Positions 55,201-64,000 of a stretch of DNA of 64,000 bases are shown piece after piece. The DNA is from Mytilus edulis (taxonomy: Eukaryota; Mollusca; Bivalvia; Mytilida; Mytilidae), in contig NC_092346.1 in the NCBI RefSeq assembly GCF_963676685.1, forward strand, positions 48,885,062-48,949,061. The letters are read 5' to 3'. Under the pieces are notes generated by a model. The model saw only the letters and a list, made by a program, of their open reading frames with translations. It made no database searches and was not told the origin of the DNA. Numbering within the stretch: the stretch's first letter is position 1; every line of letters starts with the position of its first letter. A program made the translations under genes and the position numbers.

Positions 55201-56048
55201 ATGTACACAAACCAGTATATGTACACAAACCAGTATATGTACACAAACCAGCATATGTCAACACCAAACCAGTATATGTACACAAACCAGCATATGTACA
55301 CAAACCAGTACATGTACACAAACCAGTATATGTACACAAACCAGTATATGTACACAAACCAGTATATGTACACAAACCAGTATATGTCAACACCAAACCA
55401 GTATATGTACACAAACCAGTATATGTACACAAACCAGTATATGTACACAAACCAGCATATGTACACAAACCAGTATATGTACACAAACCAGTATATGTCA
55501 ACACCAAACCAGTATATGTACACAAACCAGTATATGTACACAAACCAGTATATGTACACAAACCAGCATATGTACACAAACCAGTATATGTACACAAACC
55601 AGTATATGTACACAAACCAGTATATGTACACAAACCAGCATATGTCAACACCAAACCAGTATATGTACACAAACCAGCATATGTACACAAACCAGTACAT
55701 GTACACAAACCAGTATATGTACACAAACCAGTATATGTACACAAACCAGCATATGTACACAAACCAGTATATGTACACAAACCAGTATATGTACACAAAC
55801 CAGTATATGTACACAAACCAGTATATGTACACAAACCAGTATATGTACACAAACCAGCATATGTACACAAACCAGTATATGTACACAAACCAGTATATGT
55901 ACACAAACCAGTATATACACGACCAGTATATCGACGACCAGTTTATCGACGACCAGTATATCGACGACCAGTATATCGACGACCAGTATATCAACGACCA
56001 GTATATCGACGACCAGTATATCGACGACCAGTATATATACGACCATGA
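43198..56048 (+). CDS. Secreted modular protein with Cys modules, Thr linker and KPVYVH repeat domain, 19 exons
   Basis: Exons: 43198-43243, 43957-44100, 44719-44814, 45318-45518, 45806-46012, 46595-46660, 47036-47149, 47630-47740, 48409-48531, 48844-48939, 49588-49701, 49992-50111, 50639-50761, 51617-51646, 52355-52372, 53090-53107, 53816-53845, 54553-54579 and 54907-56048. Every junction is phase 1, and the product would be about 940 residues. Order: signal peptide; His/Tyr/Gly N-terminus; two fused A+B exons; alternating B and A exons; Thr/Pro linker from five micro-exons; C-terminal repeats rich in Lys, Pro, Val, Tyr and His, then Arg. One donor (exon 12) reads GG instead of GT. TATA box and AATAAA flank the gene. 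Composition suggests an extracellular adhesive or fibrous matrix protein whose Tyr could be oxidised to DOPA; this is inference. Confidence 0.82.
43957..44100 (+). CDS. Modular gene (+) exon 2: Gly/Tyr/His N-terminal segment
   Basis: 48 codons, ATITEGYGSYRHGGYVGHTG and on to GNDHAADHIYHSG. Acceptor TTACAG; donor GTACAT is weak but in phase. Without it the frame runs 40 codons further into the intron. Confidence 0.75.
44275..44345 (-). repeat. Short dispersed repeat fragment in intron 2
   Basis: 'gaagatgtggtatgattgcc' resembles the complement of the end of the 50385-50585 repeat. Confidence 0.4.
44719..44814 (+). CDS. Modular gene (+) exon 3: B-like module
   Basis: 32 codons, GHFHKIVVGRLYRRFHQFG and ending GNGLRYKNY. 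Diverged from B but with the same basic/aromatic ending. Donor GTAAGT. Confidence 0.8.
45318..45518 (+). CDS. Modular gene (+) exon 4: fused A+B module
   Basis: 67 codons. The A half has C-EPLKLYNAFSS-C-FNEYGRIRD-C at exact 11/9 spacing; the B half ends VKFVRRGIIYHKT. No intron between the halves, unlike later modules. Donor GTCAGT. Confidence 0.85.
45806..46012 (+). CDS. Modular gene (+) exon 5: fused A+B module lacking the first Cys
   Basis: 69 codons. At the first Cys position it has Val (YHYHVRSLQF); the second and third Cys are kept (SCYNSFHHASIC). The B half reads GYHGFKIVHGRFSYHGHG. Donor GTAATA. Confidence 0.85.
46595..46660 (+). CDS. Modular gene (+) exon 6: short B module
   Basis: 22 codons, GYHGYDQLGFKIVHGGFSYHGKG: only the conserved C-terminal half of a B module. 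It follows another B half with no A module between. Confidence 0.8.
47036..47149 (+). CDS. Modular gene (+) exon 7: A module
   Basis: 38 codons, AYTLKCSESRFYKVWDDC... GSLCFDRLFKQGLFG, all three Cys. Acceptor TTTTCAG, donor GTAAAT. Confidence 0.85.
47630..47740 (+). CDS. Modular gene (+) exon 8: B module
   Basis: 37 codons, GYNIDSDYAHGNIDYLGYY and ending HGGFTYRDIG. Donor GTAATG; acceptor TTAAAG. Confidence 0.8.
48409..48531 (+). CDS. Modular gene (+) exon 9: A module
   Basis: 41 codons, AYKLSCNTDRFYRSWHDC... VDVCFGRLYKSHLFVSL. Acceptor TTCTTTTAG. Confidence 0.85.
48844..48939 (+). CDS. Modular gene (+) exon 10: B module
   Basis: 32 codons, DHGDVHTVHTNYHGYKYLG and ending NHRRFTYHGKG. Acceptor TATTTTTAAG, donor GTAAAA. 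Confidence 0.8.
49015..49125 (-). repeat. Dispersed tail fragment in intron 10
   Basis: 'agctcaaacacatcaaacg' and 'attcctgacttggtacag', as in 17440-17510. Confidence 0.5.
49588..49701 (+). CDS. Modular gene (+) exon 11: A module with an extra Cys
   Basis: 38 codons, AYRLKCSTRRFYGLWDDC... with HCHSRSLCF, so four Cys rather than three (Tyr of the usual YHS replaced by Cys). Confidence 0.85.
49992..50111 (+). CDS. Modular gene (+) exon 12: B module with non-GT donor
   Basis: 40 codons, GYYHGASSIVHGGDYVDDFG and ending NGGFSYNGAG. At the expected, in-phase end the sequence is GCAG|GGAAGT instead of GCAG|GTAAGT. Read through, the frame goes on to a stop at about 50194-50196. Confidence 0.75.
50385..50585 (+). 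repeat. Dispersed repeat in intron 12
   Basis: 'gaccgttggttctcccgttt' through 'ggagagttgtctcattggca' to 'ccacatcttcctatatct'. I recognise it as a common repeat in mussel DNA. It sits between exon 12 (faulty donor) and exon 13. Confidence 0.5.
50639..50761 (+). CDS. Modular gene (+) exon 13: A module
   Basis: 41 codons, AYKLSCSTTRFYKAWRSC... VDVCYGRLLNDHLFVALG. Closest to exon 9. Donor GTAAGT. Confidence 0.85.
51617..51646 (+). CDS. Modular gene (+) exon 14: micro-exon, Thr linker
   Basis: 30 bases, ATPNTTTITT, between TTTTGTTTTTTAG and GTAAAT, phase 1. Confidence 0.75.
52355..52372 (+). CDS. Modular gene (+) exon 15: 18-base micro-exon
   Basis: EPPTTT, with the same flanking splice sites as exon 14. 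Confidence 0.7.
53090..53107 (+). CDS. Modular gene (+) exon 16: 18-base micro-exon
   Basis: EPPTTT, identical to exon 15, in the next tandem copy. Confidence 0.7.
53816..53845 (+). CDS. Modular gene (+) exon 17: 30-base micro-exon
   Basis: ATPNTTTITT, identical to exon 14. Confidence 0.7.
54553..54579 (+). CDS. Modular gene (+) exon 18: 27-base micro-exon
   Basis: ATPTSTTTT, same splice context (TTTTGTTTTTAG and GTAAAT). Confidence 0.7.
54907..56048 (+). CDS. Modular gene (+) exon 19: terminal KPVYVH / VYRRP repeat domain
   Basis: Begins (G)APHPKTYVNT after TTTGTTTTTAAG, then 48 hexapeptides KP[VA]YVH (a few KPVHVH) and five heptapeptides KPVYVNT, then nine pentapeptides VY[TRQI]RP, and stops at TGA 56046-56048. 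379 codons with no Met and no Cys. The choice of frame rests on phase-1 continuity with exon 18, the TGA stop and the peptide logic. Because 18-, 21- and 15-base units are multiples of three, other frames are also open and longer, but they are not linked to a start or splice context. The cationic Tyr-rich tandem repeats are like those of DOPA adhesive proteins (analogy only). Confidence 0.85.
54936..56045 (+). repeat. Coding minisatellite (18/21-base, then 15-base units)
   Basis: 53 units of 18 or 21 bases (54936-55904), then 15-base units to 56045. The 21-base 'tcaacacc' variants at 55111, 55258, 55387, 55498 and 55645 mark higher-order blocks of 6-8 units (spacings 147, 129, 111, 147). Confidence 0.9.
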
Positions 56049-56185
56049 GATTTGGATTCAGACGTTGGGGTAGAAGATACGGAGGCTAGAAAGTGAAGAT
56101 ATACTAAGCCTATCTACGTTAATCCACGTCGAAATTGAAGAAAATCTGACATAATGGACATTCATACTTTTTTTTAAAAGTTGTC

Positions 56186-56191
56186 AATAAA
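56186..56191 (+). terminator. Polyadenylation signal of the plus-strand modular gene
   Basis: AATAAA 137 bases after the stop codon, followed by a T-rich run. Confidence 0.65.
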
Positions 56192-56257
56192 TGTCTGAAC
56201 AAACTTTTGAATATTCATTTTTTTTCTTTTACCGAACATGATGATTTTGTGTAGGAT

Positions 56258-56731
56258 GAAATACCCATTATTTGGATATAGCTTCAAAATGAGTAAAAAA
56301 CCAATACAAAAATAAGCGAGTTTACAATGAATGTGCTAATTGTCTTTATATTGTCAATCAAGTTGTAATCTCACGAAAAAAAGTAAGTTATCAGATGTCA
56401 CTTTTGAAAGTCAAACTTTACCTCTAAGTAAACTACGTAATAATTCTACTTTCAACAAAGAATCAAATTGTTTATTTTTAAAGTCTGAATGTATCATCGC
56501 TCTTGTTTTACAAATATTGTTCAAAATAATTCATTGTCAAAGGTTTTCGATCGCAGTAGAAGTTTGCGTCACTTCCTTCATGGAGTTGTTATAATGTTAA
56601 ATGCTAATATGCTTATGTACAATCATTCTACTACAAAACCATACATTTAGCAAACTAATGAAAATATCAACAAAGTTGATTAACAGTATAAGCTACAAGA
56701 CGGTTTTAAGTGTGGACCGCAAACTGCTTAC
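56258..56731 (+). repeat. Orphan partial copy of the micro-exon unit, downstream of the gene
   Basis: 'ttatttggatatagcttc' through 'gtggaccgcaaactgcttac' matches the middle of the array unit but ends before the micro-exon. It lies 3' of the polyadenylation signal. Confidence 0.85.
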
Positions 56732-56734
56732 CCT

Positions 56735-57020
56735 TCAATAGCACTTATGTTCATCCTGGTTTTTTTTTGGTTTTCGTGTAGCGCGATATTTCGCTTTCTA
56801 TGTTGTGTTTTGATTTGTTTTGTAATTTCGTCGTTTTTATTCGGGACCGTGGTTTCTTTCTTAGTTTGAAGAATAAATGAAGTATAGTAAAAAAGTTTAT
56901 AAAACACAAATTTGATTGACTTAAAAAATATATGTAAATCTATAGAATCCATATTGAGATGTGACTAGGTGATGATGGCAGTATCCCTATTTTGACAATT
57001 TTACCTAATATGTCTGTTTT
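56735..57020. other. Short spacer
   Basis: AT-rich; nothing recognised. Confidence 0.35.
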
Positions 57021-57029
57021 GTTCAAGCA

Positions 57030-57400
57030 TCGCTATAAATATAATTGAATTTGATGCGACTGTCATACAAATGAGAGGTTTAGCGCTATAAAACCAGGTT
57101 CAATCCACCATTTTCTACATATTAAGAAAATGTCTGTACCAAGTCAGGAATTGACATCTGTTATCCATTCGTTTGATTTGTTTGAGCTTTTGATTTTGCC
57201 ATTTGATTAGGACTTACATCTAGAAACTGACTATGAGGGTCGGTTGAAAACAAAACTTTACGACAAAACAGATGATTTCAGCTTCCCAATTAGGACCATT
57301 TTATTTTTAAATCAAGAGTTTCAAATTGTGAAGTTGAAGTCATCATTTCGTTAATTTTACGAACGCCATCACTAGTTGGTCGACCATTATAAAATATTCG
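57030..57400 (+). repeat. Retroelement tail plus RT fragment, plus orientation
   Basis: Dispersed tail (57030-57215), then codons in the style of EGRLKTKLYDKTDDFSFPI (57230-57295), the RT segment also found inverted at 58030-58110. Confidence 0.55.
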
Positions 57401-59195
57401 TTATAAATACAGATGATATCGGTTATATTCATTATGTCGTAAATACCCTCCCCTTCCCTTTTCACAAAGGGGGACGAAAGATACCAAAGGGACAGTCAAA
57501 CTCATAAATCTAAAACAAACTGACAACGCCATGGCTAAAAATGAAAAAGACAAACAGAAAAACAATAGTACACATGACACAACATAGAAAACTAAAGAAT
57601 AAACAACACGAACCTCACCAAAAACTAGGGGTGATCTCAGGTGCTCCGGAAGGGTAAGCAGATCCTGCTCCACATGCGGCATCCGTCGTGTTGCTTATGT
57701 GATAACAAATCCGGTAAATAGTCTAATTCGGTAGGTCACATTCAGGAAAGGGAAGGTGATTGTAGTTACGACGTAAGGAACATATCCGATATCATTTGTG
57801 ATACGGTTATTCCATAACGGTCAACCAACTCGTGATGGCGTCCGTAAAATTTACGAAGGGATGATTTCAACTTCACCATTTGGAACTCTTGGTTTAATAG
57901 CTTCCTTGTGAGCAGCAACCCTCTATCAAGAAAATCATGATAGGAAATGCAAGCACGGGAATATCGTATCAATTGAGAGATATATACCCCGTATGCAGGT
58001 GCTGCTGGAATGTTGCTACTTAGAAATGGAAAGTTCACAATTGGAAAGCTGAAATCATCTCTTTTGTCGTAAAGTTTTGTTTTCAACCGACCCTCATTGT
58101 CAATTTCTAGATGTTAGTCAAGATATGAGGCCGACTTAACTGTATCTGTAGTATCCTTTAACTCTAGCTCGATTGGATAGATGCGTTCCACATAGTCACC
58201 AAATTTTGAATTATTTAGTGAAAGAACATCATCTATATAGCGAAACGTAGAGTTAAAGGATAGTGCTAACTTCTTCTCTTTCTTCCTAAGAAGTTCCTGC
58301 ATGAAGTCAGCCTCATAATAATAAAGAAACAAGTCGGCAAGTAGAGGGGCACAGTTTGTTCCCATTGGAATGCCGACAGTCTGTTGAAAAACACGTCCTC
58401 CGAACGTAACAAATATGTTGTCAATCAAGAAATCAAGCCTCTTGATAATATCATTTTCAGAGAATTTTTTGTTGGAATCAGAGTGATCCTTTACAAAGTA
58501 GGATTTATCCCTCCCTAAGACAAGATACTTGTATCTACGTTGGCCATTCTTTTTTACGAAGCAAAGCAATACCAACTCTTTCAATTTGTCTTTTAGTTTG
58601 GAATGTGGAATACTAGTGTACAGAGTAGAAAAGTCAAATGTTTTAATACTGTTACAAGATGAAAGAAAGTTAGATTGTATGTACTCTAAAAGATCTTTGG
58701 AATTTTAAAGTATCCACATCTGATTCACGCCCCCTCTAGAATAGACAGTTTCACAATAACTTTGAAGCCCGTCTTTGATTGCTGATAAAATAGATGTTAA
58801 TAATTTAGAAAGAGGTTTCGTGGAGCACTTGGAAGACCCAGCAATATACCGTTGTTTGTAAGGACACTTATGTAGTTTAGGTATCCAATACAGTGATGGC
58901 AGATCCAGTTCTTCATCTTTGGTTGAAATTCCAAAGGAACACAGAACAGACCTATGATTATCCAGGATTTCCTCTTTGGTAAGTGTCGTGAGTGTATATG
59001 TTGAGTTTCCAAGTGAATTGTCAATACCTAATTCGTTTATCAAGCAGTTAATGTAATGAGTTTTACATACAAAAACGATGTTGTTTGGGGCTTTATCTGC
59101 GGGGACAACAACATATTTGTCATGGAGGTAGGATAGGTGTTTTGCAACATTTGGGTCTTTAAAGATTGACGTAGCATGGGCATTGATAGACCCAT
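57400..59195 (-). pseudogene. Penelope-like reverse transcriptase, decayed copy
   Basis: On the minus strand: YVVVPADKAPNNIVFVCKTH, INELGIDNSLGNSTYTL, LPSLYWIPKLHKCPYKQRYI, GVNQMWIL-TAA, GIPMGTNCAPLLADLFLYYY, FRYIDDVLSLNN (catalytic YIDD), SYLD-TAA, KLYDKRDDFSFPIVNFPF, YSRACISYHDFLDRG and KFYGRHHELVDRYGITVSQM. The tail follows to 57470. At least two TAA stops and frame breaks. The VCK Cys is TGT here, in contrast to the 30.0 kb copy. Confidence 0.75.
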
Positions 59196-59204
59196 TCAGA
59201 TGTG

Positions 59205-59615
59205 ACCAACTGAATTAGACTATTTACTAGTTTTGTAATAGCATGAGCAACACGACATGTGCCGCATGTGAAACAGGATCTGCTTACCATTCCGGAGCAC
59301 CTGAAATCACCCCCAGTTTTGTTGGGGTTGTGTTGTTGTTGTTCTCCTATTTGTGACATTTTGTTCACGCATCGTTGTCAATATAAGGAATTTTGATGCG
59401 ACTGTCGTACAAGTAAGAGGTTTAGCGCTTTAAAACCAGGTTCAGTCCACCACTTTCTGCAGTTGACAATGCCTGTACCAAGTCAGGAATACGACAGTTG
59501 TTGTCTATTCGTTTAATGTGTTTTATCATTTGATTTTGCCATTTGATTAGGGACTTCACGTTTTGAATTTTTCTTGGAGTTCAGTATTTTTGTGATTTTA
59601 CTTTTTACATACAAA
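59205..59615 (+). repeat. Retroelement tail, inverted against the preceding RT
   Basis: 'agcaacacgacatgtgccgc', 'caggatctgcttaccattcc', then the dispersed tail to 'cagtatttttgtgatttta'. Confidence 0.6.
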
Positions 59616-59619
59616 ATAG

Positions 59620-61075
59620 AAACATTTTGTAAGTGAGTGAATAAGTAAAGCTAATTTGAAGTCAACATATATGTACATAATTGAAAATCAAAACATGAGA
59701 ACTGGCGAGCATTCGCATCGATCAACTAACGCACAACAAACCTATTTAAAATATACTAAATGAGAACTTAATAAAAATTCTTTTAATATCAAACGTATTG
59801 GACGGGAGATACATGTATATAAATTATACCAGAACTTACATTTTAGCAACTGTTATTGATAACAAAATTCAAAAATAAAGCGCAACAACATTTTTTTTTT
59901 TATTCGCATAATTTGCGTTATTCGCAAACATTGTGAATTTCGCCTTCTATCTTATGTAGTTTTAACTGCGTTTGGTTAAACGGTTAATACATGAATTTGA
60001 TTATCTCCATACAACTGAAGTATCTTGTCACTAGTATATTGGTTACCAAAATATCGTATCTAGATGCATCATTGATATACAATGAACTCTTATCAGATAT
60101 AGATGATAGACTAGAAATTGTAAATGGAGTTTGATCGACTATAGTTGGTCTGAAGTTGTATATTAAGTAAAATTTATTGTTGTATAGTTGAAGGCTACTG
60201 AGTGTCATGCATTCCCTGGTGGACTATAAGTACTGATATGATTATCAGTCCATCAGACCACTGTCTCTGTAATAGCATTAATATACATATGAATTATTGT
60301 AATTTGCAATTATAAAATTTAGATGTTATTGACATTTAGGAACGTATCTCCCTCATGGAACGCTACTTTTCCGTGTCCAAATTGATTTTTTCTTATTTTC
60401 AAGGCAGCTAAATTCAAGTGCAACATAGACATTGAGCTGCAAATGTTTCTTATTTTCCAGGCAGCTAAGTGCAACATATACATTGAGGTGCAAAAGTTTC
60501 TTATCATCTACATCCGATTTCACCTGGATAGATGCACGCTTGATAAAGCTAGTTGGTCTACGGAAATATTGCGTTTATTTTCATTATTTTGTAAATATTT
60601 TAAACATTCATATATTTACATACTAAATAGTGTGTTAAAATTACATTGTTAGGCAATCTATATATATAAACAAGTCTAAATTGAAAACTACGTTCAAACC
60701 TATGATTGCGTTGGATAAAAACCGCAATTTTTAAAAGTGTGCATGTAAAACAAATTTCGTTGTACAAGGGTCTAAATACAGCATAAACAACATTTTCCAA
60801 AAGACCAAAAAAGTGAGTATATTTAAACAAAACACATTTGACTAACAGGTTGAACAACTGATGTTCTTTATCCCTGCCGGTGCCATTGGCGATTGCCAAA
60901 TAAAATTGATCAAGAGATGTAACAAAAAGGATCTTAATATAAATTTAATACTAAACAGAAAACAATAAACTTGTGGCCGAGATGTTATGCCACAAACATA
61001 AGGTGTCAATATTTTTTTTGTACACCAGATCTAGATTTCGACCTTTATAGTAATACCCCATGACACTCCTCATAA
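59620..61075. other. Intergenic, no gene recognised
   Basis: AT-rich. 60389-60495 is a diverged tandem pair of ~55-65 bases ('ggcagctaaattcaagtgca' and 'ggcagctaagtgcaac'). Confidence 0.4.
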
Positions 61076-61084
61076 TTTTTTTTC

Positions 61085-62565
61085 TAGAAGCCATAGAATA
61101 TGCCAACCCCCTACAGTTTCTTTTTTGTTTCAATTTTCGCCCCTTCTTTCTGATTTTTTTAACATAGCACCACTAGAAACCTTGCGCAAAAGATGCGCCT
61201 GTTGCTCCGCTACAAAAGCGTTATCGTCATACCCTATGAGACCCTCATTATTGTTCTCTATAAGTAAATAGAAATCTGTGAAATTTTGACACAAGGTTTA
61301 TGACCACAAAAAAAAGGTTGGGATTGATTTTGGGAGTTGAGGTCCCAACAGTTTAGGAATTAGGGGCCAAAAAGGGGCCCAAATAAGCATTATTCTTTGT
61401 TTTCGCACCATAACTTTAGTTTAAGTAAATAGAAATCTATGAAATTTAAATACAAGGTTTATGACCATAAAAGGAAGTTTGGGTTTGATTTTGGGAATTT
61501 TGGTCCCAACAGTTTAGGAATAAGGGGCCCATAGGGTCCAAAATTGAACTTTGTTTGATTTCATCAAAAATTGAATAATTGGGGTTCTTTGATATGCCAA
61601 ATCTAACTGTGTAGGTAGATTCTTAATTTTTGGTCCCGTTTTCAAATTGGTCTACATTAAGGTCCAAAGGGTCCAAAATTAAACTTAGTTTGATTTTAAC
61701 AAAAATTGAATTCTTGGGCTTTTTTGATATGCTGAATCTAAACATGTACTTAGATCTTTGATTATGGGCCCAGTTTTCAAGTTGGTTCAAATCAGGATCC
61801 AAAATTTTTATATTAAGTATTATGCTATAGCATGAAATTTTCAATTGCACAGTTTTCAGCAACAGCAAGAAATCTTCAATTGCACAGTTTTGTGCAATAG
61901 CAAGAAATTTTCAATTGCACAGTATTGCGCAATAGCAAAAAATCTTCAATTGCACAGTATTGTGCAATAGCAAATATTTTCAATAGCAACAGTATTGTGC
62001 ATTAGCAAGAAATATCTAAATGCACAATATTGTGCAATAGCAAGAAATTTTCAATTGGAGTTATCTTTCTTTGTCCAGAATAGTAGTTGAATCAACTTAA
62101 ATCATTGTTTTATACAATATACGATGTATATTCACTTTAACTACCAACTGATAAATTAAAACAATCTTTACCATTCAGTGATAACAAGCACTTTATTTTA
62201 CATTTTAATATTTTATGATGTATTTAAATGAGTAGTTATTGTTTCAAACTCCATTAAAAATTTGAATTGAGATCAGTTTTGGAATAAGGAAAAGGGGGAT
62301 GTGAAAAAAAATTTCTTCAAACATTTTTTGAGAGGATTAATATTCAACAGAATAGTGAATTGCCCAAAGGCAAAAAAAAAATTTAAGTTCATTAGACCAC
62401 ATTCATTCTGTGTCAGAAACCTATGCTGTGTCAACTATTTAATCACAATCCAAATTTAGAGCTGAATCCAGCTTGAATGTTGTTTCCATACTTGCCCCAA
62501 TTGTTCAGGTTTCAACATCTGCGGTCGTATAAAGCTGTGCCCTGCGGAGCATCTGGTTTTAATCA
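61085..62565 (+). repeat. Large dispersed repeat containing a satellite
   Basis: Internal duplicates such as 'aaggtttatgaccaca/aaggtttatgaccata', 'ggtcccaacagtttagg' (twice) and 'ccaaaattaaacttagttt'. Ends near 'gccctgcggagcatctgg'. No frame of note. Confidence 0.5.
61840..62055. repeat. ~35-base tandem satellite
   Basis: About six units of the type 'caatagcaagaaattttcaa' + 'ttgcacagtattgtg', each with an internal inverted 'attgcac/gtgcaat'. Confidence 0.75.
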
Positions 62566-62569
62566 AAGC

Positions 62570-64000
62570 AAATATTTACTATAAAAGAAAGTTTATGTGC
62601 GCTAGCTTTACCGTAAAACATAGCCAATCAAGGATATAAAACTTATTCAACTTTTGTGTTCAATTTGAAGTACATTGTATCTCATAACTAAGGAAGGTAT
62701 AATTAGGAGAGCTGAAGAAATGAAAGAAAATCCTTGAATATACCCAATCTGCATGATGTACGTGAAGTTATTGACAAGTTCATTATTCATAATTCGATTT
62801 TCAATATTTAACCGGCTGCTAGTGGTGATGAGTGTTAGATCTACGAACAACTCTACAGGCAATATTCTAAAAATCACAACATAAACTGATAACGTGTGAC
62901 AGAACGTTACATCTGTCAGTAGGCATATCCTAGATGGATTCGCATATCTATATCATATCAACAATTTGTTGCTAATAATACTATTTTTCTGCATGTACCA
63001 CATTGAAAGTACAACAGCAAATAGACAGACACAATCATTGAAAGAAAATATTGGACGAGGTAATCTAAAGCATATGACACCTCTTTTAAGTTGAGTTTTA
63101 TTTGTGTATTCTAATTGGTTGCTTAACCATTCCTTTGTTACTATCATTAAATATACATTAATATCCTAAATTAGCCTGATCATCCCATTCAATAGACATA
63201 ATGCGTTCAGTTTAATTGCTTTTGTTGTAGATTGTAGGGTTTATTCGATGCATCATGTGTCAGGAATTATAACTTGAAGTTGAATATAAATACATGCATG
63301 ATTATAATTTTACGAAAGTGCTAAAAATTTCATTTTTTTTTTTTTTTGCATTTTAAGAAAATACAGTCACATGAATAAAATAAATTTAGCAACTAATATC
63401 TGTTTATGCGATTCAAATGTAAAACACTCTGTAATTAGCAGTTCAAGTAATCTTTCAAACTTATATAAGTTATGTTCTGCCTTCATAGTGAGCGGATTTG
63501 TTCTTTAAAACTAATTTGAGATTTTGTAAAAAAAAAATAAAAATGAAAATAGGCCGATAATTGACCTTAGCATACTATTTTCATTGTCTATATTTATCGT
63601 ATTATTTTAAGTTATCGAATATCAGGTGTACAGTTATGCAGTTAAATTATATAGTACATATTTTTGAACGTCAGTATATTTGGTAAATCTTTATATGATA
63701 TTATCAAACTTTGACCGAATCATTTACATGATCGCAAGACGCCATATGGAAACAAATGTTTTGTTTGCTTTATTTTTCTGTGTGCATTTGACTGATAATT
63801 TGAACTTTTTTTCAGTTAACAGTTAGTTAGAGATAAAAAGACTTGATATTTGGCAGTCAGCGTTACACTCTTCAATTGAAACCAGAAGTAGCAGGTAAGA
63901 CTGAAACCTTAACATTGTTTTGTTTTTTTTTAAATTGAAAAGACGTCGGGTTGCTAAGCTGTATGCCAACAAATGTTATGTAAGAGAGGTACGAAAGATA
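62570..64000. other. Intergenic right end
   Basis: No coding exon recognised. A possible non-coding first exon ends at about 63893 ('gaagtagcag' before GTAAGA), unsupported otherwise. Confidence 0.3.

Noticed and set aside
54936-55904. CRISPR-like array
   Set aside because: Direct coding repeats of 18/21 bases without unique spacers, in a eukaryotic gene.
54876-56089. Long overlapping frames on both strands across the repeat exon (for example QYMYTN, TSICTQ and, on the minus strand, FVYIYW repeats)
   Set aside because: They exist only because the repeat units are multiples of three bases. None joins upstream exons in phase, and the KPVYVH frame does, with a stop and polyadenylation signal in place.

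Overview
This window looks like AT-rich genomic DNA from a marine bivalve, most likely a mussel (Mytilus-like). The grounds are split genes with GT-AG introns and TATA boxes, secreted Tyr/His/Gly-rich modular proteins, and dispersed repeats and Penelope-like retroelements of a kind known from bivalves. The assignment rests on recognition, not on a search. No bacterial-type operon, rRNA, tRNA or CRISPR array was seen.

Layout. (1) 0.6-2.3 kb, minus strand: the first two exons of a secreted von Willebrand factor A (vWA) gene that continues off the left edge. (2) 6.3-23.8 kb, minus strand: a secreted modular gene of 19 recognisable exons. After a short N-terminus it strictly alternates a Cys exon (module A, C-x11-C-x9-C) with an aromatic/Gly/His exon (module B). 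The 3' half has been tandemly duplicated, and one adjacent A/B pair is broken. (3) 24-43 kb: a graveyard of mobile elements. It holds a long-TIR foldback element, a permuted Penelope-like element (N-terminal GIY-YIG, then a CxC motif, then RT; Naiad type) with TGA codons at Cys positions, a 0.5-kb-unit repeat in both orientations, and a decayed LINE. (4) 43.2-56.2 kb, plus strand: a paralogous 19-exon gene, head-to-head with gene 2. It has the same A/B modules, then a Thr-rich linker built from five micro-exons, four of them carried by successive copies of a ~0.73-kb tandem duplication. It ends in one exon coding 53 KP[VA]YV(H/NT) repeats and nine VYxRP repeats. The correct frame of that exon contains no Met, and the other frames are open only because the repeat length is a multiple of three. 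(5) 56.3-64 kb: more retroelement copies, an inverted Penelope-like cluster, and a ~35-bp satellite inside a larger dispersed repeat.

The main discovery candidate is the head-to-head pair of modular genes. All exon junctions I could place are phase 1, so modules can be duplicated, lost or skipped without changing frame. The Tyr/Lys/His/Arg-rich C-terminal repeats resemble in style the repeats of DOPA-containing byssal adhesive proteins. A role in byssus, foot secretion, periostracum or shell matrix is an inference. I do not recognise this exact family by name.
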